64,000 bases of DNA from assembly GCF_947179165.1 (NCBI RefSeq), contig NC_077245.1, positions 15,904,740 to 15,968,739 of the forward strand, read 5' to 3'. Position numbers and translations under genes: made by a program. Shown in pieces: positions 1 through 12,495 of this stretch. Origin of the DNA: Solanum dulcamara (lineage: Eukaryota > Streptophyta > Magnoliopsida > Solanales > Solanaceae). The notes beneath the pieces were generated by a model. The model ran no database searches. It was given only the letters and a program-made list of their open reading frames with translations, and was not told where the DNA came from. Within the stretch, counting starts at the first letter, position 1; each line of letters opens with the position of its first letter.

Positions 1-1192
1 TGTTGCAGCCATGTGTGACTCCTTGGGGAAGTGCATATATTGACTCAACTTCTGAACTGAGAATGTCAGGTTAGGTCTGGTCATTGTAAGATAGAAAAGT
101 CTTCCAACTAGTCTCTGATATTTGCTAGGGTCCTTCAGCATAGGATCTGCATGTTCTCCTATTGAAGCAACATGTTCATCAAACTTTACAGAGGTTAGCT
201 TCAGATTTTGTTGAAGTAGTGTACCTGCAGGTTTAGCTCCCCCTAGACCAGCTTCAGCTATTTACTCCAATGCATACTTCCTTTGAGACAAACGTATACC
301 TTGACTAGATCTGACAACTTTAATTCCTAGAAAAAATTTAAGTTCTCCTAGATCCTTCATCTTGAATTATTTCTGCAGATCCTTCCTTGTGCAGTCTATA
401 AGTGGTTGCCTGCTGCCAGTGATTAGGAGATCATCTACATAGACTAATATAATGATTATGTCACCTTCAACTTGTCTGGTGAATAAAGAGTATTCATAAT
501 GACTCTGAATAAAGTCGAGTTGTACCAGGGCTTCTGTTAACTTCAAGATTCATTGTCTAGGAGCTTGTTTGAGGCCATAAAGGGATTTGTGGAGTTTGCA
601 GACTTTACCATGCTCCTCCTATCTTGCAAAACAGTAGGAATGGTCATGTAGACCTCCTCCAAAAGATCACCATTGAGGAAAGCATTGTGAACATCCATTT
701 GGTGAATGTACCAGCCTTTAGAAGCAGCTAGAGCAATAATGGATCTCACAGTAACCATTTTTGCAACAGGGCTAAAAGTCTCACTTTAATCCAGACCTTC
801 TTGTTGACTGTAATCTTTTGTAACTAGTCTGGCCTTAAACCATTCAACCTCACTTGAAGCCTTGTACTTCACCTTATATACCCACTTGCAGCCAATAGGT
901 TTCTTGCCAGGGGGCAAGTCCACCACAGTCCAAGTATGATTATCCTCCAAGACAGGAATATCAAGCTCCATAGCCTGAACCCATTGGGGATCAATAGATG
1001 CTTCAGAGTAGGATGTAGGTTTAGTGATGGCTGAGTAGGAAGCTAGAGCATGGGCATAAGAGGGGGACAGATGGTCAGAGATAGGATATGTAGAGGAGGT
1101 GTTGTGGTGTGCAGTGAAAAAGTTCTAAAGCCACAGGAGAGGTTTAGTTTGTCTAGAGGACTTTCTAGCAGGAGGGACATTGGTTTGGACAG
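1..1192 (-). pseudogene. copia-1 reverse transcriptase region, broken, runs off the left edge
   Basis: This is the distal pol part of a Ty1/copia retrotransposon read on the minus strand. In order it shows the linker before RT, the start of RT (HTWTVVDLPPGKKPIGCKWV, from about 930), the [12 protein letters not shown] block (about 700), the SLYGLKQAP block (about 570) and the YVDD catalytic motif at 430-441. RT homology continues to base 1, so RNase H and the 3' LTR lie outside the window. The coding frame is dead: there is a stop at 786-788 inside the [11 protein letters not shown] stretch, another near 1123, and further stops and frame changes downstream. It continues at 10827 after the inserted chromovirus; the 5 bases at 1188-1192 are the left target duplication. 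The family is certain; the exact lineage within copia is not. Confidence 0.9.
1188..1192. repeat. 5-bp target site duplication GACAG, left copy
   Basis: GACAG here directly precedes the TGTCACGACC end of the chromovirus. The same GACAG follows its GATGTTACA end at 10822-10826. Five bases is the expected Ty3/gypsy duplication size, so both element borders are fixed. Confidence 0.95.
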
Positions 1193-3517
1193 TGTCACGA
1201 CCCGAGCCTAGGGCCTCGACGTGACATAGTGAATGAGGAATCCGAAAGTACCTCAAACAAGCCTCTTAGCATTCTTTTAGCCTTTCATAGGTAATGATGA
1301 TAAATAAACAAGCGGAAATCATAATAAATCTTCAACTTACATATGTCCAACAATACCTCTAACTATTAGATTTAACGGGGCTAAGACAAGTCCCTAGCTC
1401 ACCCTCAATCATAATAGAAGAAATACCATATTAAAATATCTTAACATATCATAAACTAGAAAGACAAAGGAGTATTGTTCCCGGAACATGGGAACTCACC
1501 AAAAGTAGTCGTCAATAGAATATTAACTAGCCACGTGGAGGAGAACGAGGAGGAGCACTGATCCCTACATGGTGATATCATGTAGGCAAAAGAGTATGCG
1601 TTAGTACTTTGAATGTACTAAGTATGTAAGGATGCATGAACATTAAGGAAACATTAAAAACATTTATGTAATATGGAACATAATTTAATGTATGCATAAT
1701 AAATCATATAGATATCCTTTAAAACATTCATTTTGTGGGAAATTAACCATAACCGACATTTAAGACCATGCGAGCTATTACATGGAATCCAACATAACCC
1801 CCTATGTTGGCCGGGGAGACTACTTGCCAGGTAGAACTCCGTCAACTTCATTCATTTCTTTAACATTAACTTTAAGGGCTATTTATGGATCCATTAGCCT
1901 AAGCCTACAAGGGCTCCTATGTTGGCACATAGTTAATGAGACAAGGGGTTGCTACTAAGATTTCCTTACCGAATCTCACCTCAATGCCTCATTCGGTGCT
2001 AAGTCAATCCCACGGAATAGTTTAATACTTCAAAATATTCATAGCATATAAATTGAGAATTCAAACATCATATTTGGTAGAATAGCTCATTAAAACATTT
2101 GATAATTCAAATATGCAAGAATTGTCCTTATTGCATAAAGAATCCATCATTCATATCATTTCATCATTCTTTCATTTCATAAGACTCCATTTTTTATCAT
2201 AGATATTGCTTTCATAAATATTTATTTGGAGTCAAAGCTTTCAAGTCAAACTTTATTAAAAACATAGTAAAACTAGGTAGGTTCAAATCACTTCAACTTG
2301 CAAATATGTATGTAAATAAATATTCATAAATACTTTGAAATCCATTAATTAAAAATCATGCTTTAAACAACCCACCATGAATTTCAAGAACCTTTAAATA
2401 GATAAATAAAAGAATTACTTATAAACCATCAATTCATACATATGAAATTATGTTGCATCAAAATAGAGCAATAATTATTAGTTTAACCATGATTCATACT
2501 ATTAAGTAAAATTAAGAATTAACATAAGAAAATATTACTTGAAATCAAGATATTTAATTGAAAGAGTTTTTGGACTACATGGGTGGAAGAACCCATGGAT
2601 AAACACCCACATAACTAAGAGTAAAGCTTAAAGAAAATAAACATAATTTATCATATAATCAAAATAATTTAGACATGAGAGTGGAAGGAATACTCTCATT
2701 GAAACCTTACATACCTGGAAACCGAAGCTTTAGTTGGTACCGGAAGACTTAATGACCACTCTTGAGTCCTAGCTTCTCTCCTTGCCGGAACGTTTTGTGT
2801 ACTACCCGGAATATATGAATTACCGGAATAGTATTTCTTCACTACTAAGAACTAAAACTATATTTGAGAATGTGTAAAGAAGTGTATAGAGAGAAGATTT
2901 GCTTGAGAAAGCTTGATGAATAAAATGAGGAAATAAGGTGGGTATTTATAGGTGGGAAAGAGGACCTAACAATAAATAAAATAATTATAAATAAAAATTT
3001 AAAACTTTAGTGGAATATATTGATGTCATGGATGATGTTAAATGGAGGACAATTTATGTCATGAGTGATGTCAAATGTATCTAGATCTTTCTATGGTAGG
3101 TGAAATGAGTTATCTTTGACAGAATACTCTTTTTGGGAGCTACGTTTGAATAAGATAAATTCCTTATTAGGATTTGGTGTCTTCATAAGAATTGTAGATA
3201 TGGAAGTCTAGTTTCATATCGTTCAAGAATCAACTAATTTGGATAAACCTACAGTGAGATATGATTTTTCTTCTACAAACACTTATTTCCGTCACAGCAT
3301 CCTACCTTACAAAGATTAATTTATTTGACCTACTTAACCTCCGAATCGTAAAATATGGTCTTCATAAAAGTTGTAGGTAATGATCCTGTGGTTACTTAGA
3401 AATTTGAATCACTCAATTTGGATATTCCTATAAAAAGTTATGACCAAAATACAGAGGCTGTATCATGTTTAGGCAAAAATTGAAACATCGTATACAATAT
3501 TTTTAGGGGATGTTACA
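1193..3517 (-). repeat. 3' LTR of the chromovirus (2325 bp)
   Basis: It runs from TGTCACGACCCGAGCC to TTTAGGGGATGTTACA on the plus strand. Read in element sense it starts TGTAACATCCCC. It has a TATA-type box (plus-strand TATTTATAG, 2943-2951), so U3 is about 570 bp and R-U5 is long. A short hairpin, CATGGGT/ACCCATG around GGAAGA, lies near 2579-2598. The same LTR family recurs at 8497, 38938, 45564, 61616, 63267 and 63350. Confidence 0.95.
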
Positions 3518-3533
3518 TTATCTCCCCCTTGGG
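3518..3533 (-). other. Polypurine tract of the chromovirus
   Basis: The minus strand reads CCCAAGGGGGAGATAA directly against the TGTAAC start of the 3' LTR. This is the position and composition expected of the plus-strand primer. Confidence 0.85.
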
Positions 3534-3720
3534 AACATTCGTCCTCGAATGAGAAAAGACTTAGCTTGAGTAGAGTAGAGTGTTAACAAACAACCTATCA
3601 TTAATGCAACAGTATAATTTAAAATATCGTTTAAAATATATTTCATAATTTTGCAAGCATATGACAAGAAAAGTTGAGATGTAAGGATTTCAAGTAATTG
3701 AGCAAGGACAACTTAATACC

Positions 3721-5045
3721 TTAGGTTTGGGTAGAGGGGAAAAGATGAGGGTATCTCTTAATCATATCTGCTTCCTCTTCCCATGTTGCACTTTCTATTT
3801 GTTGATTCCTCCAAAGAACTTTAACAGATGCAACTTCTTTGTTCCTCAATCTCTTAACTTGCCGGTCCAAAATTTCCACAGGAACTTCTTCATAGGTCAA
3901 GTTTTCTTCAATATTCACTACTCCCATAGGTACAATGGAACTAGGATCACCCACATATTTTTTCAACATAGATACGTGAAACACCGGATGAACCATGGCC
4001 ATTTCCAATGGTAATTCCAACTCATATGCAACCTTACCAACACGTCTCATGATTCTATAAGGCCCTACATACCTAGGGCTCAATTTCCCTTTCTTACCAA
4101 ATCGAACCACACCTTTCATGGGTGAAACCTTCAGATACACCCAATCATCCACATTAAACTCAAGATCCCTTCTTCTAGTGTCAGAATAGGACTTTTGACG
4201 ACTTTGAGCCATCTTCAACCTTTCTCTAATGATCTTCACCTTCTCTAAAGCATCAAGTACCAAATCGGGGCCCAACAAGGTCATCTCACCTACTTCGAAC
4301 CAACCAACCGGTGATCTACATCGTCTCCCATACAAAGCTTCAAACGGCGCCATCTCAATACTTGAGTGGTAACTATTATTATAGGCAAACTCGATGAGAG
4401 GTAGATGATCATCCCAATTCCCTTTAAACTCCAACACACAAGCCCTTAACATATCCTCTAGTGTTTGAATCGTCCTTTCGGCTTGCCCATCCGTTTGAGG
4501 ATGGAATGCTGTGCTCAACTTTACTTTAGTACCGAGGCCTTTTTGAAATGATCTCCAGAAATGAGAAGTGAATTGGGTACCACGATCCGAAATAATGGAT
4601 AATGGCACACCATGCAACCTCACCAACTCCCGAATATACAACTTGGCATAGTCTTCGGCACTATAGGAAGTTTTAATCGGTAGGAAGTGAGCTGACTTAG
4701 TCATTCTATCAATAATTACCCAAATTGAGTCATGACGTTTCCGGGTATGAGGCAAACCCACTAAAAAATCAATATTCACATCTTCCCACTTCCAAGTTGG
4801 GATTTCAATGTCTTGGGCTAGGCCACCCGGCCTTTGATGTTCGGCCTTCACTTGTTGGAAATTCGTACATTCGGACACAAACATTGCTATGTCCTTCTTC
4901 ATGCCACCCCACCAATACAACTCCTTTAAGTCTCGGTACATTTTTGTTGAACCGGGATGAATGGAGTATGTAGAATTATGAGCCTCCATCATGATCAAAC
5001 TCCTTAGGCCATCAACATTTGGAACACATATTCGACCTTGATAGT
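3721..5045 (-). pseudogene. Chromovirus integrase with C-terminal chromodomain
   Basis: This is the C-terminal part of the polyprotein, about 425 residues open from 4998 to 3721. It starts with the zinc-binding region (HNSTYSIHPGSTKMYRDL), then the catalytic core with Asp in NIDFLVGLP, Asp in ISDRGTQF and Glu in DGQAERTIQT: the D,D,E triad is intact. After the YNNSYHSS and GRRCRSPVGWFE blocks comes the GPYRI/HPVFHVSMLKKY end of integrase. Last is a chromodomain (LTYEEVPVEILDRQVKRLRN through the WRNQQIESATWEEE aromatic part), which in this family binds heterochromatic histone marks and steers insertion. Oddity: the second zinc Cys is Phe (CTNF instead of C-x2-C). A one-base frameshift near 5045 separates this frame from the RNase H frame. 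Confidence 0.92.
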
Positions 5046-6239
5046 ACAGTACCCATCTCCCCCTTGGGAAAAGACCTCTATCTTCTTTTCCTTTACCAAC
5101 TTCTTTAACTCAATAAACTTTGGGTCAAGATCTTGCTTGGATTTAACATCCACCACCAAAGAGGATTCAGACCTATTTTGAACAACCATACCCCCATCAT
5201 TAGTACTACCCAACTTCACCCCTAATCTAGCCAATCGGTGAACATCTTTCACCAACTCCCTCTTCCTTTCATCCACATGGGCCACACTTTCCATAGACAC
5301 TCTACTAAGTGCATCAGCAACCACATTAGCTTTACCCGGATGATAGTGCACACTCATGTCATAGTCCTTAAGGAGTTCTAGCCACCTTCTTTGCCTTAGA
5401 TTAAGGTCCTTTTGGGTGAACACATATTGAAGACTCTTATGATCAGTATACACATCCACATGCACCCCATAGAGGTAATGCCTCCAAATCTTCAGAGCAA
5501 AAACAACGGCCGCCAATTCAAGGTCATGGGTAGGGTAGTTGCGCTCATGCACCTTTAATTGCCTAGAAGCATAGGCTATTACCTTGCCCTTTTGCATTAA
5601 GACACAACCTAAACCAATCTTTGAAGCATCACAATAAACTACAAACCCTTCTAATCCTTCTGGAAGAGTCAAAATAGGAGCAGAGGTAAGTCGATCTTTT
5701 AAGGTTTGGAAACTCTTCTCACACTCATCTGTCCATATGAATTTGGATTTCTTTTGGGTCAATTTTGTCATAGGAGATGAGATGGAAGAAAAGCCTTTGA
5801 CGAACCTTCTATAGTACCCGGCTAGACCTAAGAAGCTCCTAATAGCTGAAGGAGATAATGGTCTAGGCCAATTTTTGACTGCCTCTATTTTCTTAGGATC
5901 AACCTTGATTCCATCACCGGATACTACGTGACCAAGAAATGCTACCTCCTTTAACCAAAATTCACACTTACTAAATTTTGCAAATAATTGCCTATCCCTC
6001 AATGTTTGAAGCACAACTCTCAAGTGATTTTTATGTTCTTCCTCACCCCGAGAGTAAATTAAAATATCATCAATGAAAACTACTACAAAGGTATCAAGGT
6101 AAGGTTTGAACACCCTATTCATTAAGTCCATAAACACCGCCGGTGCATTCGTCAACCCAAAACTCATCACCACAAACTCATAGTGACCATACCTTGTTCG
6201 GAAGGCTGTTTTGGGAATGTCACACTCCCTTACCCATAG
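5004..6239 (-). pseudogene. Chromovirus reverse transcriptase (palm/thumb) and RNase H
   Basis: The open frame from about 6173 shows [20 protein letters not shown], then the catalytic FIDDILIYS block (the usual Y is F), [12 protein letters not shown], and the [20 protein letters not shown] connection. RNase H follows with [42 protein letters not shown] and [14 protein letters not shown]. The reading frame is cut off from the N-terminal RT by a TAA at 6240-6242, directly after LRSGYH. It ends out of frame at 5004 because of the frameshift near 5045. Family membership is certain; the protein cannot be made in one piece. Confidence 0.92.
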
Positions 6240-7540
6240 TTAGTGGTAGCCGGACCGAAGGTCGATCTTGGAGAAGTGACTTGCCCCTTGTAATTGATCA
6301 AACAAGTCATCTATTCTAGGGAGTGGGTACTTGTTCTTAATGGTCATCTTATTTAATTGTCGGTAGTCTATGCACATTCGAAGTGACCTATCCTTCTTTC
6401 TTACAAATAGAACGGGAGCACCCCATGGCGAAATACTTGGTCTTATGAACCCCTTCTCTAACAAGTCCTTTAATTGTTCCTTCATCTCTTTCAATTCTAC
6501 TGGGGCCATGCGGTAAGGAGGAATAGAGATAGGTTGGGTATCGGGGAGAAGATCGATACCAAAATCAACTTCACTTTCAGGAGGGACACCAGGAAGGTCA
6601 TCAGGAAAGACATCGGGGAATTCATTGACTATAGGAACTGACTCAAGAGAAGGACTTTTGGAGTTGACATCCCTAACCCTCACAATATGGTAAATACATC
6701 CCTTAGAAATCATTTTGCGAGCCTTAAGATAAGAAATAAACTGACCCTTCACCACCGAATCATGACCCTGCCATTCAATAACAGGTTCATTTGGAAATTG
6801 GAACTTGACTCGACGATTCCTACAATCTATGGAAGCATAAGATGCATGTAACCAATCCATCCCAAGAATGACATCGAAATCTATCATGTCAAGCTCAATG
6901 AGATCACAAGGAATAACTTTATGCAAGATAGATACAAGGCAACCCCTATAGACCTTTCTAGCAATAACTGACTCACCAACAGGGGTAGACACCAAATAAG
7001 GCTCTAATAACATTTCAGGTAAAACATCAAATCTATTAGCAAGGAATGGAGTAACAAAAGATAAATTTGCACCCGGATCTAATAGTGCATACACATCAAA
7101 AGAAAAGACCTTTAACATACCGGTAATGACATTGGGTGCATCCTCAACCTCTTGTCTCCCATGCAAGGCATAAAAGCGATTGGTGCGTTGGACACCTCCT
7201 TGGACTTGTTGACCATGAGCAATTTGTCCTTGAGTCCTACCACCACCATCTCTACAATCCTTAGCATGGTGGCCCAGCTTGCCACACTTAAAGCATGCAT
7301 TGGAGCCGGCTAAGCATTCCCCTTTATGAGTCCTTTCACACTTCTTGCAAGTGGGAAAAGTTTGAGTAGCAACATTCTCTCTTAGAATTATTGGTTTACC
7401 ACTCTTGTCCTTGTTGAACTTTGGAGGAGGAGTATTGGTGGAACCTTGTCCCATAAATCTTTGCCCACCTTGGCCTTTGCCATTGTTTCCATGATCGGAC
7501 CTTTGAGGGTTAAACCCTCCACCATCCACTCTAGCCTTTT
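6240..7540 (-). pseudogene. Chromovirus CCHC knuckle, protease and N-terminal RT
   Basis: The frame is open from about 7535 to 6240. A CCHC zinc knuckle ([14 protein letters not shown], 7254-7295) binds genomic RNA. The aspartic protease active site is [11 protein letters not shown] (7057-7080 and beyond); Pro replaces the usual Ser/Thr next to Asp. The N-terminal RT fingers follow: [54 protein letters not shown] and [11 protein letters not shown], ending at the premature TAA. The upstream boundary is a one-base frameshift against the gag frame near 7533-7545, in an A/T homopolymer. Confidence 0.92.
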
Positions 7541-8281
7541 TGAACCCCCTTGATCTCTCTTAAGCTTCTCTTCTTCAATTTGTTCTGCGTAAGTCATTAA
7601 CCGAGAGATGTCCATCTCCTTGATCAACATGGCCGTTTTGCACTCCTTGGACACCAAGCTTGAGACACCGGAAATAAACTTGCTCATTCTAGCTCTTGGC
7701 TCGGAGACCATGAAGGGAGCATACTTTGACAACTTAGTGAATTTGAGAGCATACTCCCTCACGCTCATACTTCCTTGACAGAGGTTGATAAACTCTTGGA
7801 TTTTGGCCTCCCTTAGCTCCAATGGGAAGAAGCGGTCTAGGAAGGCACCTTTGAACTCTTCCCATCCTATCGACCCTATTTCTTCATCCCTCTCAACAAT
7901 CCATTGTTCGTACCACACTCGAGCCACACCTTTGAGTTGATAGGCCACTAGCTCGGCCTTCTGATTTGGTGGCACACCCATGATAGCCACAATCCAGTAC
8001 ACCTCATTAATGAACTCCATAGGGTCCTCATCTAGTTTAGAACCATCGAACTCGGGTGGATTCATCCTTTGGAAATCCCGAATCCTAGAGGCTGCATTTT
8101 GCATTTGGGGAGGAGGAACACCTAGATTCCCTTGGTTAGCTACGACTTGGGCTAACAAAGTAATAACACTGCGAAACTCGGCATGGGTTACCCCGTCCTC
8201 ATGTTGTTGGGCATTAGGAATCGGAGGAGTTTGGTCCTCATCGTCAACCCTTGCTCTTCGAAGTGGTCTTCCACGAGTCAT
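7388..8281 (-). pseudogene. Chromovirus gag (capsid) region
   Basis: The frame starts at the ATG at 8281 (MTRGRPLRRAR), about 200 bp inside the 5' LTR, and is 297 codons long. The capsid-type Retrotrans_gag core is clear: FQRMNPPEFDGSKLDEDPME, AYQLKGVARVWYEQW, EFKGAFLDRFFPLELREAKI, FINLCQGSMSVREYALKFT and LSKYAPFMVSEPRARMSKFI. The frame shifts near 7540; the last 50 or so residues before 7388 are out of frame with the family and meaningless. In this lineage gag and pol normally form one continuous frame, so the shift is a lesion and probably not programmed frameshifting. Confidence 0.9.
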
Positions 8282-8478
8282 TATCTAGAGAACACAAAAT
8301 GGGTCGTTAGTTAAAGGAAAGCTTAGGACACTCTAAGGCATGACATGAATTTGAAAGAAGTGAAAATTTTCCTAAACGTCTCATAGTCTCTTATTTATAA
8401 TTGTGGCACGCTTCACAACCATGAACAAGAACCTATTCGACGCGGTATATTGGACTTCCAAGGATCATTCAAAACCTC

Positions 8479-8492
8479 GGGCTCTGATATCA
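8479..8492 (-). other. Primer binding site, initiator-Met tRNA type, of the chromovirus
   Basis: The minus strand reads TGATATCAGAGCCC four bases inside the 5' LTR. It matches the common plant TGGTATCAGAGC primer site with one mismatch. Confidence 0.85.
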
Positions 8493-8496
8493 AGTT

Positions 8497-10821
8497 TGTC
8501 ACGACCTGAGCCTAGGGCCTAGACGTGACATGGCGAATGAGGAACCCGAAAGTACCTCAAACAAGCCTCTTAGCATTCTTTTAGCCTTTCATAGGTAATG
8601 ATGATAAATAAACAAGCGGAAATTATAATAAATCTTCAACTTACATATGTCCAACAATACCTCTAACTATTAGATTTAACGGGGCTAAGACAAGTCCCTA
8701 GCTCACCCTCAATCATAATAGAAGAAATACCATAGTAAAATATCTTAAAATATCATAAACTAGAAAGACAAAGGAGTATTGTTCTCGGAACATGGGAACT
8801 CACCAAAAGTAGTCTTCAATAGAATATCAACTAGCCACGTGGAGGAGAACGAGGAGGAGCACTGATCCCTACATGGTGATATCACGTAGGCAAAAGAGTA
8901 TGCGTTAGTACTTTGAATGTACTAAGTATGTAAGGATGCATGAACATTGAGGAAACATTAAAAACATTTATGTAATATGAAACATAATTTAATGTATGCA
9001 TAATAAATCATATAGATATCCTTTAAAACATTCATTTTGTGGGAAATTAACCATAACCGACATTTAAGACCATGCAAACTATTACATGGAATCCAACATA
9101 ACCCCCTACGTTGGCCGGGGAGACTACTTGCCAGGTAGAACTCCGTCAACTTCATTCATTTCTTTAACATTAACTTTAAGGGCTATTTATGGATCCATTA
9201 GCCTAAGCCTACAAGGGCTCCTATGTTGGCACATAGTTAATGAGACAAGAGGTTGGTACTAAAATTCCCTTACCGAATCTCACCTCAATGCCTCATTCGG
9301 TGCTAAGTCAATCCCACAGAATAGTTTAATACTTCAAAATATTCATAGCATATAAATTGAGAATTCAAACATCATATTCGGTAGAATAGCTCATTAAAAT
9401 ATTTGATAATTCAAATATGCAAGAATTGTCCTTATTGCATAAAGAATCCAACATTCATATCATTTCATCATTCTTTCATTTCATAAGACTCCCTTTTTTA
9501 TCATAGATATTGCTTTCATAAATATTTATTTGGAGTCAAAGCTTTCAAGTCAAACTTTATTAAAAACATAGTAAAACTAGGTAGGTTCAAATCACTTCAA
9601 CTTGCAAATATGTATGTAAATAAATATTCATAAATACTTTGAAATCCATTAATTAAAAATCATGCTTTAAACAACCCACCATGAATTTCAAGAACCTTTA
9701 AATAGATAAATAAAAGAATTACTTATAAACCATCAATTCATACATATGAAATTATGTTGCATCAAAATAGAGCAATAATTATTAGTTTAACCATGATTCA
9801 TACTATTAAGTAAAATTAAGAATTAACATAAGAAAATATTACTTGAAATCAAGATATTTAATTGAAAGAGTTTTTGGACTACATGGGTGGAAGAACCCAT
9901 GGATAAACACCCACATAACTAAGAGTAAAGCTTAAAGAAAATAAACATAATTTATCATATAATCAAAATAATTTAGACATGAGAGTGGAAGGAATACTCT
10001 CATTGAAACCTTACATACCTGGAAACCGAAGCTTTAGTTGGTACCGGAAGACTTAATGACCACTCTTGAGTCCTAGCTTCTCTCCTTGCCGGAACGTTTT
10101 GTGTACTACCCGGAATATATGAATTACCGGAATAGTATTTCTTCACTACTAAGAACTAAAACTATATTTGAGAATGTGTAAAGAAGTGTATAGAGAGAAG
10201 ATTTGCTTGAGAAAGCTTGATGAATAAAATGAGGAAATAAGGTGGGTATTTATAGGTGGGAAAGAGGACCTAACAATAAATAAAATAATTATAAATAAAA
10301 ATTTAAAACTTTAGTGGAATATATTGATGTCATGGATGATGTTAAATGGAGGACAATTTATGTCATGAGTGATGTCAAATGTATCTAGATCTTTCTATGG
10401 TAGGTGAAATGAGTTATCTTTGACAGAATACTCTTTTTGGGAGCTACGTTTGAATAAGCTAAATTCCTTATTAGGATTTGGTGTCTTCATAAGAATTGTA
10501 GATATGGAAGTCTAGTTTCATATCGTTCAAGAATCAACTAATTTGGATAAACCTACAGTGAGATATGATTTTTCTTCTATAAACACTTATTTCCGTCACA
10601 GCATCCTACCTTACAAAGATTAATTTATTTGACCTACTTAACCTCCGAATCGTAAAATATGGTCTTCATAAAAGTTGTAGGTAATGATCCTGTGGTTACT
10701 TAGAAATTTGAATCACTCAATTTGGATATTCCTATGAAACGTTATGACCAAAATACAGAGGCTGTATCATGTTTAAGCAAAAATTGAAACATCGTATACA
10801 ACGTTTTTAGGGGATGTTACA
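8497..10821 (-). repeat. 5' LTR of the chromovirus (2325 bp)
   Basis: It has the same length and ends as 1193-3517 (TGTCACGACC...GATGTTACA on the plus strand). The TATA-type box is at 10247-10255, read leftwards. Differences from the 3' LTR cluster in the first kilobase and the last few hundred bases; the stretch matching 2192-3138 looks identical by eye. Confidence 0.95.
10247..10255 (-). promoter_or_regulatory. TATA box in the chromovirus 5' LTR
   Basis: The minus strand reads CTATAAATA inside CCACCTATAAATACCCACC. It is kept in the other full LTRs of the family (2943, and the corresponding sites at 38938-41263, 45564-47887 and 63350 onward), so it is the likely element promoter. Confidence 0.7.
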
Positions 10822-10826
10822 GACAG

Positions 10827-12156
10827 TGGTTGGAGGAGTAACATGAGGAGTTGTGGAGGGTAAGGGATATTTGTTTGGACATGAAGGAGGAAGGGGAGGA
10901 GAAGAAGGATCAACTGCTTGGGTAGGTAGTATAAGAACAGGAAAGACAGGATTAGAGGAGACTTGTAGGTCTTTAAAGGGAAAAACATCTTCCATGAACA
11001 CCACATTTGTATTGAAAAACATAGATTGAGAGTGCAAATCATATAAGAGATATCCCTTTTGTGATATAGCATATCCCATCATGACTGCAGGAATAGCTCT
11101 AGGTGCAAATTTTTCTGACACCTTTAGATAGGCAACATAGCATAAGCAACCAAAAGTTCTTATATGTGAGAGGGAAGGGGGTGATGAATATAACAATTCA
11201 AAAGAAGATTTGTAGTGAAGAAGTTTTGATGGAAGTCTGTTAATCAGGTAGACAGCAGTAGTGACACACTCACCCCAGAATTTTAAAGGAATGCTGGCTT
11301 GAAATCTGATAGCTCTAGCCATATTTAGGATAGTTCTATATTTTCTTTCAGCAACACCATTTTATTGAGGTATATTTACACAGATGCTCTGATGAAAAAT
11401 ACCAAGAGTAGATAGGAGAGATTGGAAATCATGACTAAAGAACTCACTACCATTATCAGTTCTAAAAGTTTTAACAGTAGTAGAGAAGAAATTGTGAACC
11501 TGCGCAAAAAACTTCTTCAGTACCACTATAGTATCAACTTTAGAGGTAATGAGAAATAACCAAGTGAATCTGGAAAAATCATCTACTATAGTGACAAAGT
11601 ACTTCATTCCAAAATGAGTTGGTACTCTGTAAGGGCCCCATATATCACAATGAACAAGTTCAAATACAGACTTAGAAACATCAGAACTGGATGGAAAAGG
11701 AAGCTTAGTTTGTTTAGCTAAGGGGCAAACAGTACAAGGTAGATGCAAATTAGTATGTACTATATCAAGATCAGTGGACTTCTTTATTATGTCTAAAAGA
11801 GCATGACCTAATCTTCTATGCCACAGAAAAATGGATTCAGACTGACTTGATGGAGGAAATGAGGTATTTATTGAATGTGCTGAAGAGGGAACAACTGGGA
11901 TTGAACTGATGAGATCTTCCTTGAGGATGTAGAGACCTTGATCTTCTCTACCAATCCCCCTGATCAGTCCATTGTTGAGATCCTGAAAAATATAAAAATC
12001 AGGAAAGAACACATTACTAATACTTTGGCTACCAAGTACTTTTATTTTCCCACTATGTGAGAGTAATGCTACATTACTAGTAGGGAGTTGAACTTCTCTC
12101 CTCTCATATTTAGGCACAGGTTGAATTGTATCAAGTACATCAAGACTAGCTGTCAT
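10827..12156 (-). pseudogene. copia-1 GAG-pre-integrase and integrase
   Basis: The GAG-pre-integrase and zinc region is LWHRRLGHALLDIIKK with CTVCPLAKQTKLPF (about 11840-11690). The catalytic core keeps all three acidic residues: Asp in HCDIWGPYR, Asp in FRTDNGSEFF and Glu in AERKYRTI. A TAA replaces a glutamine codon inside the IPQ-NGVAE motif near 11361, splitting the frame. The downstream part (MARAIRFQASIPLKFWGECV, LINRLPSKLL, FGCLCYVAY, AVMMGYAISQKGY) is open to 10827, where the chromovirus insertion begins. Confidence 0.9.
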
Positions 12157-12453
12157 ATGATATGTGGCTCCAGTATCAACTATCTAATCCATAGGCACAT
12201 ATTTGGAGACTAAGGAAGATAAGGTACTACCTGTAGTAGCTGCCTTAGTTGAGTGCTCCCGTGGATTCTCACTTTCTTTTGCCAACATTTGCATAATCTG
12301 CTGATACTGATTTTATGTGAAAAAGGGTGCTGAAGCTGGAGAGTTTAAATTGGAATTAGCAGGTTGAGAGGTTTCAACTTTATTAGCATAGGAGTTGGTG
12401 GTGCCACCTTTCTTCTTTGATCTCTAGCCAACAAGATAACCTTTAACCTTAAA

Positions 12454-12495
12454 GCATTGTTTTTTGGTATGTCCCATGTATCCACACACTTCACA
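12454..12495 (-). pseudogene. copia-1 CCHC zinc knuckle
   Basis: The minus-strand translation is CEVCGYMGHTKKQC, the C-x2-C-x4-H-x4-C pattern of copia nucleocapsid. An in-frame stop (TAG, about 12424) follows within 15 codons. Confidence 0.8.

Larger units (their letters stand above)
1193..10821 (-). mobile_element. Complete Ty3/gypsy chromovirus (Tekay/Del-like) nested in copia-1
   Basis: This is a full-length LTR retrotransposon of 9629 bp on the minus strand. In element order it has the 5' LTR (8497-10821), a tRNA-iMet-like primer site, gag, CCHC knuckle, protease, RT, RNase H, integrase and chromodomain, then the polypurine tract and the 3' LTR (1193-3517). Both LTRs are exactly 2325 bp and bounded by TG...CA, and GACAG flanks both ends. 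The integrase-RT order and the C-terminal chromodomain identify a chromovirus; long LTRs suggest Tekay/Del (inference). The coding region carries at least three inactivating lesions: a frameshift near 7540, a stop at 6240-6242 and a frameshift near 5045. By hand I count roughly 35 differences between the LTRs, about 1.5%, so insertion was recent. Confidence 0.96.

Noticed and set aside
1654..1851. 65-90-residue open frames starting MKLTEFYLASS in each chromovirus LTR (1654, 8958, 39325, 47227)
   Set aside because: They lie in the LTR leader, vary in length between copies (one or two bases alter the end), and repeat only because the LTR repeats. No domain seen.
7388..7545. Programmed gag-pol frameshift in the chromovirus
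   Set aside because: This lineage normally has a single continuous frame, and other inactivating lesions are present, so a degenerative one-base change is simpler.
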